A DNA stretch of 64,000 bases from Gracilimonas sp040877545 (GTDB lineage Bacteria; Bacteroidota; Rhodothermia; Balneolales; Balneolaceae), in NCBI GenBank assembly GCA_040877545.1, contig JBBDNN010000074.1, positions 9,417 to 73,416 of the forward strand. Direction: 5' to 3'. Numbering within the stretch: the stretch's first letter is position 1; each line of letters starts with the position of its first letter. The translations under genes and the position numbers were made by a program. Under the pieces are notes generated by a model. The model did not search any database. It worked only from the letters and a program-made list of their open reading frames with translations, and was not told the origin of the DNA. Below, one piece after another: positions 54,674-62,513 of this stretch.

Positions 54674-55366
54674 TCAATAATACCCTAAAGATTTAAGCCA
54701 ATTTAAGGACTTCTTTAAAAAAGCTGGTGTAAGTGCATGCTTTTCATTCATTAATTTGTAATCCACATTAAATCCTTCTTGTTTTAAAAGTTGAACTGCT
54801 TTTTCCTGTGGCTCTGGATACACACTGGTATCATTTTTACCATGCAGAGCTAAAATATTTAAATGCTTTGCCTGCTCTAATTTTCCTGTAAACGCTTCTG
54901 TTTTTATTCTTCCACCAATAACAATTAAGTCATTTACATGCTTGTATCGAGAAAAGGCAAAATATGCCGCCAGATAACCGCCCATTGAATATCCAAGTAT
55001 ACAGAGCCTGCTTATTTGAATTACTTCCGCCAGACTATCTACAATCTCCTGAATAAATTCGGAACTAATTTCCATTGATTTTAAAAACTGATCCTGATCA
55101 CCATCATATAAATACCATGCTCTTCCCCATTCCGCTACTTTTTTCTGTCGAGTAATATCGTAAATAGGATATGGTCCTTGAATAAATAGATGATAAGCAT
55201 TCAATTGCAGCATTGACTCTGCTTTTTCTTCTAAAATGGAAAGATTTTGATTATATCCGTGCAGATAAATAATGAGAGGTTTTTTCCCCTCCTCTCCTGT
55301 TTCAATAAGTTTGTATGGCACTTCTATTTTGAAAGAGGTTTTTCCCGAAATAAGTACGTTTCGCAT
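54674..55366 (-). CDS. alpha/beta hydrolase, carboxylesterase/dienelactone-hydrolase-like
   Basis: 230 residues. LIIYLHGYNQN (oxyanion region), nucleophile GYSMGGYLAAYF, acid in LHGKNDTSVYPE and catalytic His in NEKHALTP. Close in layout to phospholipase/carboxylesterase family members. Substrate unknown. No signal peptide. Confidence 0.82.
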   Translation of the reverse strand: MRNVLISGKTSFKIEVPYKLIETGEEGKKPLIIYLHGYNQNLSILEEKAESMLQLNAYHLFIQGPYPIYDITRQKKVAEWGRAWYLYDGDQDQFLKSMEISSEFIQEIVDSLAEVIQISRLCILGYSMGGYLAAYFAFSRYKHVNDLIVIGGRIKTEAFTGKLEQAKHLNILALHGKNDTSVYPEPQEKAVQLLKQEGFNVDYKLMNEKHALTPAFLKKSLNWLKSLGYY

Positions 55367-55544
55367 AATGAAATTTTAATCAAAATTGCAGGAATTCAGC
55401 CATAACTGAACAGCAAACAAAATAGGAAATATTTGAGTTATGATATCTAATTAAAACTGTGAATTATATTCCATTCTAAATTGGGTTTTGAAATGATTCC
55501 TATTAATTTCTGCCAGTCTATAACTTCACATTTATACTCTTGTA

Positions 55545-56531
55545 ATGACCGAAATCCGTACCGATTGGACTGAAGAAGAAATCACAGAAATTTATAACAC
55601 TCCGCTAATGGAGTTGATCTATCAAGCAGCTACAATTCACCGGCAATACCATGAGACGGGCGAAATTCAGGTGTGTACTCTATTGTCTATCAAAACCGGT
55701 GGCTGCTCTGAAGATTGCGCTTACTGTCCGCAATCGGCGCGATATGAAACTGAGGTAAAGGCAGAAAAAATGATGCCGAAGGAAATGATACTGGCAGCAG
55801 CCGAAAGAGCTAAAAATGCCGGTAGCACACGATTTTGCATGGGAGCAGCATGGAGAAGTGCCAGAAAAACTAAAGATTTTGATCAGGTATTAAATGTAGT
55901 GTCAGACATTGCGGACATGGGACTCGAAGTTTGTGCCACTCTGGGTATGTTGAATAATGAGCAAGCCGCCAAATTAAAAGAAGCCGGATTGTATGCCTAT
56001 AACCATAACCTGGACAGCAGCGAAGATTTCTACAAGAAAATCATCACAACTCGGTCTTATGATGATCGCCTTGATACCATAAAAAAAGTACAGGATAATA
56101 ATATTTCCGTTTGCTCTGGTGGAATCATTGGAATGGGAGAATCTCATGAGGATCGTATTGGATTACTTCATACCCTTTCCACATTAAAAACACATCCCGA
56201 GTCGGTTCCGGTAAATGCATTGATTGCAGTAAAGGGTACTCCGATGGAAAATCAACCTAAAGTGCCAAGCTGGGAAATGACCAGAATGATAGCAACCGCT
56301 CGAATTTTAATGCCGGAGTCTATGGTTCGTCTATCAGCCGGACGTGTAAAAATGAATTTTGAAGAGCAGGCACTTTGTTTTATGGCTGGTGCCAATTCCA
56401 TTTTCACTGGAGAAAAACTTCTCACCACAATAAATAATGAACTGGATGAAGACATGCACATGTTCGAATTATTTGGATTGAAACCTCGGCCGGCATATAA
56501 AGATGCTAAGCCAAAACATATGCCTGTTTAA
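55545..56531 (+). CDS. bioB: biotin synthase
   Basis: 328 residues. Radical-SAM cluster motif CSEDCAYC (Cys54, Cys58, Cys61), NHNLDSSEDFY and ARILMPESMVRLSAGR (Arg ligand of the 2Fe-2S cluster) are all present. It inserts sulfur into dethiobiotin. No other bio gene is nearby. A possible one-mismatch -7 box (TACTCTTG) lies just before the ATG. Confidence 0.95.
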   Translation: MTEIRTDWTEEEITEIYNTPLMELIYQAATIHRQYHETGEIQVCTLLSIKTGGCSEDCAYCPQSARYETEVKAEKMMPKEMILAAAERAKNAGSTRFCMGAAWRSARKTKDFDQVLNVVSDIADMGLEVCATLGMLNNEQAAKLKEAGLYAYNHNLDSSEDFYKKIITTRSYDDRLDTIKKVQDNNISVCSGGIIGMGESHEDRIGLLHTLSTLKTHPESVPVNALIAVKGTPMENQPKVPSWEMTRMIATARILMPESMVRLSAGRVKMNFEEQALCFMAGANSIFTGEKLLTTINNELDEDMHMFELFGLKPRPAYKDAKPKHMPV

Positions 56532-56597
56532 ATGTCAGGTAAACTGAGACAAAAATTTTGATTTATAAAATTATCTCTGTACAAAACTATTTATCCC

Positions 56598-57278
56598 ATG
56601 ATTAAGAAATGGTACCCTTTTGCAATACTCCTGATTTTACCTTCTTTGGCTTTAGCACAATCAAACACAGATTTTATATGGCGGCCAATTGTTGGGTATT
56701 CGTGGAGTGGAACTGATAAACTGAATTATAGCATAAAGCTGGAAATGTTTAACTCGGTAGAAGATTTTGATAATCGTTCCGCCATACAATATATAGAGCC
56801 ACAGTTTTCAGCTTCTTATTCTATTTCACCCAACATAAAATTAGGTGGGGGATTCTACTCTCGCTGGGTTGATCCATTGGAACCCGGTTACGCTTATGAA
56901 CAACGTCTTCTTCAACAAATCAGTGTTAATTCATTTATCGGAAATTACAGGTTTACTCATCGTGCAAGGCTCGAGCAAAGATTCAGAAATACAAACTACC
57001 TCAACAGGTTTCGATATCTGATAAGTCATCGCCTGCCGTTGCATGGTAAAACCATCGATCCAGGCGAGAATTTCTTAGTGTTTTCTAACGATGCGATGTT
57101 GTCTTTTAACCGCACTATTTTTTCAGGCGAAAATAGAGCAGAAATAGGAATAGGATGGCTTTTTCAGAATCAGCAGCAATTTGAATTAACACTTGGTTAT
57201 CGTACTAAAAATATTTTTACAGATAGCGATATCGGACATGTTTTTTTGCTTACTACTTCTTTTCAAGTTAAAAACTAA
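56598..57278 (+). CDS. DUF2490 outer-membrane beta-barrel protein
   Basis: 226 residues. Signal peptide ending LALAQ, then an amphipathic barrel (WRPIVGYSWSGTDKLNYSIK, LEQRFRNTNYLNRFRYLISH) with Arg-rich turns typical of DUF2490. Function unknown. Preceded by bioB by 66 bp. Confidence 0.8.
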   Translation: MIKKWYPFAILLILPSLALAQSNTDFIWRPIVGYSWSGTDKLNYSIKLEMFNSVEDFDNRSAIQYIEPQFSASYSISPNIKLGGGFYSRWVDPLEPGYAYEQRLLQQISVNSFIGNYRFTHRARLEQRFRNTNYLNRFRYLISHRLPLHGKTIDPGENFLVFSNDAMLSFNRTIFSGENRAEIGIGWLFQNQQQFELTLGYRTKNIFTDSDIGHVFLLTTSFQVKN

Positions 57279-57313
57279 TAAGTTGAAGCGACTTTGCTAA
57301 AACAAAATATCTC

Positions 57314-57769
57314 ATGTTAAAAAAATTACTTCATACTGACCCCGAGAAAACAACTATTCTCATCCGCTTGATGGTAGGTGCTGTTTTCCTCTCAGAAGGT
57401 ATTCAAAAATACTTATACCCTGAAATTCGCGGAGCCGGGCGTTTTGAAAGCATAGGCTTGCCCATGCACGATTTTTTGGGGTATACGGTAGGTGGTTTTG
57501 AAATCATTTGCGGACTGTTGGTTTTAGCTGGTTTTTTAACACGTTTTGCTGCGCTACCACTCATTGCAATCATGTTGGTAGCAATTAGTACTACTAAAAT
57601 CCCAACAGGTTTAGAAGAAGGATTCTGGGAAATGGCACATGCTTCCCGAACTGATTTCTCCATGCTTCTTGGAAGTATTTTTCTCTTATTCAAAGGCGGC
57701 GGTACGTGGTCGGTTGATTTTAATGTATGGAGCAAAAAGCAACCCGATTTTAACAATCCAAAACTTTGA
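57314..57769 (+). CDS. DoxX-family membrane protein
   Basis: 151 residues with four hydrophobic helices; RLMVGAVFLSEGIQKYLYPE and GGFEIICGLLVLAGFLTR are the DoxX signature. Probable quinone-linked inner-membrane protein. Its stop overlaps the TTG start of the permease gene. Confidence 0.88.
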   Translation: MLKKLLHTDPEKTTILIRLMVGAVFLSEGIQKYLYPEIRGAGRFESIGLPMHDFLGYTVGGFEIICGLLVLAGFLTRFAALPLIAIMLVAISTTKIPTGLEEGFWEMAHASRTDFSMLLGSIFLLFKGGGTWSVDFNVWSKKQPDFNNPKL

Positions 57770-59070
57770 AAGACGAACTTAGCAAATCAATTAAAACACC
57801 CGGTGCTGTATTAATGGGGCTTGGCTCTATTTTGGGAACCGGATTATTTGTGAGCATTGCCATTGCCACACAGATTGCCGGAAATGGAATTATTATCGCA
57901 ATAGTAGTTGCTGGTATACTTGCCACTTTTAACGGGCTTAGCAGTGCACAGCTTGCCGCGGCATATCCTTATAGCGGCGGAACCTACGAGTACGGCAATA
58001 GAATATTAGGTTCCTATTGGGGTTTTTCAGCCGGCTGGATGTTTCTCATTGCAAAATCAGCCTCCGCCGCAACAGCTGTTTTAGGATGTGTGGGCTATTT
58101 GTATTATTTGTTTGGCATTGAAGTAAGTGGCGGGATATTCATCGCCACAGCTTTTTTTATTTTAATCATTATTACAGCTCTTGTTTCGAAAGGCATAAAA
58201 AGAAGTAATACCGCAAATAAACTAATTGTTTCGCTCACACTATTTGGTTTAATCACCTTAGTCTTTTTCGGATTCTATGAAGCTGGAATTCCCGTGAAGC
58301 CAATAAAAGCTTCCTTTATTGATTTTTCTACCGATTCAATTTTATATGGTGCCGCTTTAATGTTTGTTGCCTACACCGGTTATGGCAGAATAGCTACACT
58401 CAGTGAAGAAGTAGTTAATCCAGCTAAAACTATTCCTAAAGCGATTATTGTTAGTATGATATTAGTTGGAATTATTTATTTATCTGTTTCACTTACAGCT
58501 ATACATGTTATGGGAGCAGACGCATTTGGAGAAACTGCAGATGGCGAGATTGCTCCATTGATGATAGTTGCACAAACGTTGGCAATACCCGGGCTTGGGA
58601 CATTGATCTCCATTGCAGCTATAACTGCAATGTTGGGCGTATTGTTGAATCTGATCCTGGGGCTTTCGAGAGTGATACTTGCCATGGCCCGAAGGCGGGA
58701 TATGCCAAAATTTCTATCAAAGATTCATTCCCAAAGTAAAAGTCCGGTTGCTTCAGTTTGGGTTACAGGTTTGATTATTGCAGCGCTCGTGTTAACAGGA
58801 GATATTAGCTTTACATGGACCTTTAGCGCTTTCACCGTATTGATTTACTACGCCATTACTAACCTGTCAGCTTTTATGTTGGATGTTGAGAAGCGGCTTT
58901 ATTCTCGCTGGATTCCTTTTCTTGGTTTATCAGGTTGTCTATTCCTGGCTTTTTGGATTGAACCAGGCATCTGGATTTTAGGCCTTATCTTATTATTGGT
59001 GGGAATTGGCTGGCATACAATTTCTCTGAAATATCAAAAAGCAACACAAAATGCAGAAGAAAATGAGTAA
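57766..59070 (+). CDS. APC-family amino-acid permease
   Basis: 434 residues, about twelve helices. MGLGSILGTGLFVSIAIA and the conserved YPYSGGTYEYG segment are those of the APC superfamily; substrate unknown. Start is TTG overlapping the DoxX stop (TTGA), implying coupling. The end is close to a convergent TM2 gene. Confidence 0.9.
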   Translation: MKDELSKSIKTPGAVLMGLGSILGTGLFVSIAIATQIAGNGIIIAIVVAGILATFNGLSSAQLAAAYPYSGGTYEYGNRILGSYWGFSAGWMFLIAKSASAATAVLGCVGYLYYLFGIEVSGGIFIATAFFILIIITALVSKGIKRSNTANKLIVSLTLFGLITLVFFGFYEAGIPVKPIKASFIDFSTDSILYGAALMFVAYTGYGRIATLSEEVVNPAKTIPKAIIVSMILVGIIYLSVSLTAIHVMGADAFGETADGEIAPLMIVAQTLAIPGLGTLISIAAITAMLGVLLNLILGLSRVILAMARRRDMPKFLSKIHSQSKSPVASVWVTGLIIAALVLTGDISFTWTFSAFTVLIYYAITNLSAFMLDVEKRLYSRWIPFLGLSGCLFLAFWIEPGIWILGLILLLVGIGWHTISLKYQKATQNAEENE

Positions 59071-59096
59071 CTATTATCCTCTGCACTCTGTATGTA

Positions 59097-59438
59097 TTAA
59101 ATCAAAACTCTCACTTCCTGGGCTACTTCCCTGTTGTATTCAAATGCCATGTCTTTGTAATTAACCAAATCTACAATAGTACCAATCAGGCAAAGACCAC
59201 CGGTAAGGATGTATAATATTCCCATTCCTATTTGATTTAATAGCAACCGATGAATTCCAGCAATTAAAAAAAAACCAAGAATGCAGGTAATTAAAATAGT
59301 TTGCGGATCTTTACGCCTCGCCCTGTATACCACTGCAAATTTTGAGGCTTCTTCATCAGATAAATCAGCGATCATTTTTCCAATGTAGAGTGCTTCATCA
59401 CCGTCAATTTCTGGTAAATGATCAATAACTTTTGCCAT
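59097..59438 (-). CDS. TM2-domain membrane protein
   Basis: 113 residues. A charged N-terminal half and two helices with GFFLIAGIHRLLLNQIGMGILY, a TM2-type hairpin. Role unknown. It lies 16 bp downstream of the DUF2752 gene. Confidence 0.8.
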   Translation of the reverse strand: MAKVIDHLPEIDGDEALYIGKMIADLSDEEASKFAVVYRARRKDPQTILITCILGFFLIAGIHRLLLNQIGMGILYILTGGLCLIGTIVDLVNYKDMAFEYNREVAQEVRVLI

Positions 59439-59454
59439 TCGTTTTTCCTTTTAA

Positions 59455-59739
59455 TTATGTTTTTGATTTATGTAGTAATTGGTTCCATAAAAATATTATG
59501 CGTGAGCTTAAAATCAGTACAGCAAATGGGCCGGCGAAATGTACCTTTAGAGCGGCCTCAAAGTCTCCCCGGAAAGTATAGGCAATAGAATGGCCAAGTC
59601 CTTTCCCTGGACAATATTCAATTCCCGCTAAATCAAAAAGACAAAAAGAAACACCCGTACCGGAAGGATCCATTAAAGCTAACAAAAGCAGGCCAACTGT
59701 GAAGGTAGTCCATTCAAGATGTGATTTTAAAAAACGCAT
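59455..59739 (-). CDS. DUF2752 membrane protein
   Basis: 94 residues. FDLAGIEYCPGKGLGHSI is the DUF2752 signature (Cys-Pro-Gly with His). Two to three helices. These small proteins often occur beside TM2 genes, as here. Confidence 0.82.
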   Translation of the reverse strand: MRFLKSHLEWTTFTVGLLLLALMDPSGTGVSFCLFDLAGIEYCPGKGLGHSIAYTFRGDFEAALKVHFAGPFAVLILSSRIIFLWNQLLHKSKT

Positions 59740-59859
59740 GGTCCTGCTACGCGATTATCACCCAAGAGTTTCTAATAAAATAGGTGAATGGATTTATGAA
59801 AATATTAATTGGTGAAATAAGCGCGAAAATCGGCAAAATGAAGCATTAGAAAGTTTTAA

Positions 59860-59867
59860 TAATTTTG
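59860..59867 (+). promoter_or_regulatory. possible -7 promoter box for the gene at 59926
   Basis: TAATTTTG matches TAnnTTTG and would start transcription near 59873, giving a leader of about 50 nt with a good AAGGAG ribosome-binding site before ATG 59926. No -33 TTTG at the usual distance. Confidence 0.35.
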
Positions 59868-59925
59868 TAACATATCCCCCTCTTCTAACTCTTGTCATTA
59901 AATAATTTAATTAAGGAGCATCCAA

Positions 59926-60510
59926 ATGATCAAATATTTAGCTGTTTTTATTTTGTTAGCATCAGGTTATTTGATTTATACAAATTTCCCTGAAAGTCAT
60001 GGCCCAGGAATAACTGCAAAAGAACAACCAAAGTTAAACAGGTTAACCTGGCAAAAACCTTTTACTTTTAAAGGCGCAACACTTACCCCTACTAAACTTA
60101 TTAATGCCGAAGTTAGAATAATCAAAAGAAAGAGATATTATTTTGATGATTTCTCAAAATACTCGCCTGTAGATGCTCTAATTGGGTGGAATGAACTATC
60201 TGATGAGCGAAATCTGGATCACATTTATTTCTCCTTAGGTAATCGAAAGTTTGAACTCGACCTTACCCGCCCACCATTGGAAGTCCCTAAAATATATGCC
60301 GAATCGGATTTATGGCATCTGATTCCCTCCACTTCAGATATTGATGAAAAGGTAAAAACACTCCGCAATGGGAATATCATTCACCTAAAAGGAATGATTG
60401 TTAATCTATCGAATGAGACAAATTTTGATTTTATTTCTGCTTCCGAAATAAATCAAAAAAATAGGAATGCAAGTTTTTCTGTCTGGATCGAAGATTTCCA
60501 AATCAGGTGA
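59926..60510 (+). CDS. periplasmic protein of unknown function with N-terminal anchor
   Basis: 194 residues. One N-terminal helix (LAVFILLASGYLIY), then a soluble alpha/beta domain with DALIGWNELSDERNLDHIYF and RNGNIIHLKGMIVNLSNE. I recognise the pattern from many uncharacterised proteins but no named domain. Good Shine-Dalgarno (AAGGAG) before the ATG. Confidence 0.65.
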   Translation: MIKYLAVFILLASGYLIYTNFPESHGPGITAKEQPKLNRLTWQKPFTFKGATLTPTKLINAEVRIIKRKRYYFDDFSKYSPVDALIGWNELSDERNLDHIYFSLGNRKFELDLTRPPLEVPKIYAESDLWHLIPSTSDIDEKVKTLRNGNIIHLKGMIVNLSNETNFDFISASEINQKNRNASFSVWIEDFQIR

Positions 60511-60623
60511 TATCTCAATTATTCTCAACTATTGACTGTATTATCTGCAAAAAGTATTTTCATTGCTACGCCGGGCTTATTGGATCTGGCTATTAAACAT
60601 TAAAGTTAATCGGGTATTGCAAA

Positions 60624-60857
60624 ATGGAAGAGAAACAAACGGGTACTGTAAAGTGGTTCCATAACACAAAAGGTTATGGGTTTATAAGTACTGAAAAAGG
60701 TGAAGATGCATTTGTTCATTACTCAGAGATTCAATCTGATGGTTTTAAAAAACTTAGAAGAGGCGAATCGGTTGAGTTTGTTCTTGATGAAGGTGAGAAA
60801 GGATTGCATGCAAAAGAGGTAGTTTCGCTGGAACCAGTCTCTGAAGCAGCCGAATAA
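60624..60857 (+). CDS. cold-shock protein (CspA family)
   Basis: 77 residues. RNP1 (KGYGFIS) and RNP2 (DAFVHY) in a single OB fold, plus a short acidic tail. RNA chaperone. The 113-nt upstream region could hold a temperature-sensing leader, but no specific element is apparent. The next gene begins 3 bp after its stop. Confidence 0.92.
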   Translation: MEEKQTGTVKWFHNTKGYGFISTEKGEDAFVHYSEIQSDGFKKLRRGESVEFVLDEGEKGLHAKEVVSLEPVSEAAE

Positions 60858-60860
60858 TTT

Positions 60861-61178
60861 ATGGCATGGCTTAAAGACGTCTATTTAGATCTAACAGTAC
60901 TTCTGCTTGTGATCATATATGGAGTGTATACTAACCAGGTTTTAGAAATAATACTCTGGATTTATACCGCATTACTCTTCATTAGTAAATTCCTTTCGTT
61001 TTTTATGCCTTCCTTAAAGAAAAGGGCAGAGAAAACTTCTGCCCCAGATATTTTTTATCATATTATTTATTTAATCACTGTTGCAATATTTATGATAGTT
61101 AGCCATTATTATTTAGCAGGGGCATGGCTCATTATTTGGATAGCTTCTGCCATTCAATCTTATGTAAGAAAGCATTAG
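60861..61178 (+). CDS. small membrane protein of unknown function
   Basis: 105 residues with three hydrophobic helices (LTVLLLVIIYGVYT, YTALLFISKFLSFF, HIIYLITVAIFMIV) and a loop of Lys/Glu. No family recognised. Cotranscribed with the cold-shock gene by spacing. Confidence 0.6.
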   Translation: MAWLKDVYLDLTVLLLVIIYGVYTNQVLEIILWIYTALLFISKFLSFFMPSLKKRAEKTSAPDIFYHIIYLITVAIFMIVSHYYLAGAWLIIWIASAIQSYVRKH

Positions 61179-61202
61179 TAAACCCAAGTAAATCATTTTC
61201 AT

Positions 61203-61823
61203 TTGGCCATCCACAGAGTAATTTTAAGTGTAATAGTTGCCGTAGTAATTACTTCTACCTCCACTATTCACGCACAGATAAACACCAATCAAACAAACTC
61301 CGAAATAGATTCTGAATTTATCTTTTCTTTGTGGGGTGGTTATTCTTTTAACTCCATTCGCTTTTTAGGCAAAACTCCCGATAGTCAAACCACCATCATC
61401 GGCATTGGCATGAAAAAGTTGCTTAAAGAATACCCGAATGGAAATCGTTTATATTATTCTACTGATATCATTCCTTACCTGCAGTATCAATATCCAAAAA
61501 GAGACGAAGCCTGGAAACGAAGCGAAGGTACAGGATTCGGTATTTCTCCAATCGGATTTTATTTAATAAAGCCGCTTTCAAACAACTTTTTCCCTTTTGT
61601 GCAAGCTTCGGGTGGTGCTATTTATATGGACCAATTATTTCCCACAGATTTAGCCCGCAAACTAAACTTTACTTTTGATGTAACCATAGGAACACGGCTT
61701 AAAATTGCCGATAAGAATGTTTTGACTTTCGGATATAAATTTCATCATATATCTAATGCACAAACAGGGTCTGAGAATCCAGGCTTAGATTCCAACTTTC
61801 TATTTCTCTCCTTTTCAATCTAA
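61203..61823 (+). CDS. PagL-like outer-membrane lipid A deacylase (acyloxyacyl hydrolase family)
   Basis: 206 residues from a TTG start that begins a signal peptide (ending TIHAQ). The last part, FGYKFHHISNAQTG then NPGLDSNFLFLSF, carries the His-x-Ser-Asn motif of PagL-type lipid A 3-O-deacylases. A catalytic Glu is not clearly identifiable. Likely an outer-membrane barrel that edits lipid A. Confidence 0.75.
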   Translation: MAIHRVILSVIVAVVITSTSTIHAQINTNQTNSEIDSEFIFSLWGGYSFNSIRFLGKTPDSQTTIIGIGMKKLLKEYPNGNRLYYSTDIIPYLQYQYPKRDEAWKRSEGTGFGISPIGFYLIKPLSNNFFPFVQASGGAIYMDQLFPTDLARKLNFTFDVTIGTRLKIADKNVLTFGYKFHHISNAQTGSENPGLDSNFLFLSFSI

Positions 61824-61835
61824 TTATTTATCAAA

Positions 61836-62366
61836 ATGAGTATAAAAGCATGTTTTCATACCTCTAAAGGAAAAATCAATATATCATTATTTGATGATAA
61901 GGCTCCTAAAACAGTGGCTAATTTTATAAATCTGGCTTCACGTGGTTATTTCGATGGCCTTAATTTTCACCGCGTAATCAATGACTTCATGGTTCAGGGA
62001 GGCTGCCCACAAGGAGATGGCCGCGGGGGACCTGGATACAGTTTCGAAGATGAATTTCACGATGAACTGGTTCATGATAAATCAGGCAAGCTTTCCATGG
62101 CTAATGCCGGCCCAAATACCAACGGTAGTCAATTCTTTATTACCCATACAGCAACTCCCTGGCTCGATGGCAAGCATGCAGTTTTCGGAGAAGTGCAAAA
62201 TGAGGTAGATCAGGAAGTAGTAGATTCTATTGTACAAGGCGACACTATAGAAAGTGTAATCCTTGAGGATGAATATGAAAACCTGCTCCGAAAAATTGAG
62301 GATGTTCATTACTGGAATGAAACACTTGATGAGCAATTTAAAAATTTGAAACCGGCTATTATTTAG
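61836..62366 (+). CDS. cyclophilin-type peptidyl-prolyl isomerase
   Basis: 176 residues. FHRVINDFMVQGGCPQGDG and SQFFITHTATPWLDGKH are the cyclophilin active-site segments. Cytosolic, no signal peptide. Starts 13 bp after the PagL-like gene. A C-terminal helix of about 30 residues is additional to the minimal fold. Confidence 0.95.
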   Translation: MSIKACFHTSKGKINISLFDDKAPKTVANFINLASRGYFDGLNFHRVINDFMVQGGCPQGDGRGGPGYSFEDEFHDELVHDKSGKLSMANAGPNTNGSQFFITHTATPWLDGKHAVFGEVQNEVDQEVVDSIVQGDTIESVILEDEYENLLRKIEDVHYWNETLDEQFKNLKPAII

Positions 62367-62409
62367 AAAACAGTGAAAATTTAGCCTTTCAATTCTATCT
62401 GGAATATTA

Positions 62410-62436
62410 AATAACAATAATTCTGTTTTTGTTATT
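62410..62436. repeat. AT-rich hairpin after the cyclophilin gene
   Basis: AATAACAA (62410-62417) and TTGTTATT (62429-62436) are perfect reverse complements around an 11-nt loop. No T-tract follows, so terminator activity is doubtful. Confidence 0.4.
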
Positions 62437-62513
62437 GGTAAGGATTAAATCCAGTTAAAACTTTTTCCGTCTCCCTCCGTAAGGTGCCGAAATTTATATT
62501 CAATTCATTTCGT

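Noticed and set aside
60511..60623. RNA thermosensor leader before the cold-shock gene
   Set aside because: No defined cold-box or stable alternative structure could be identified by eye.
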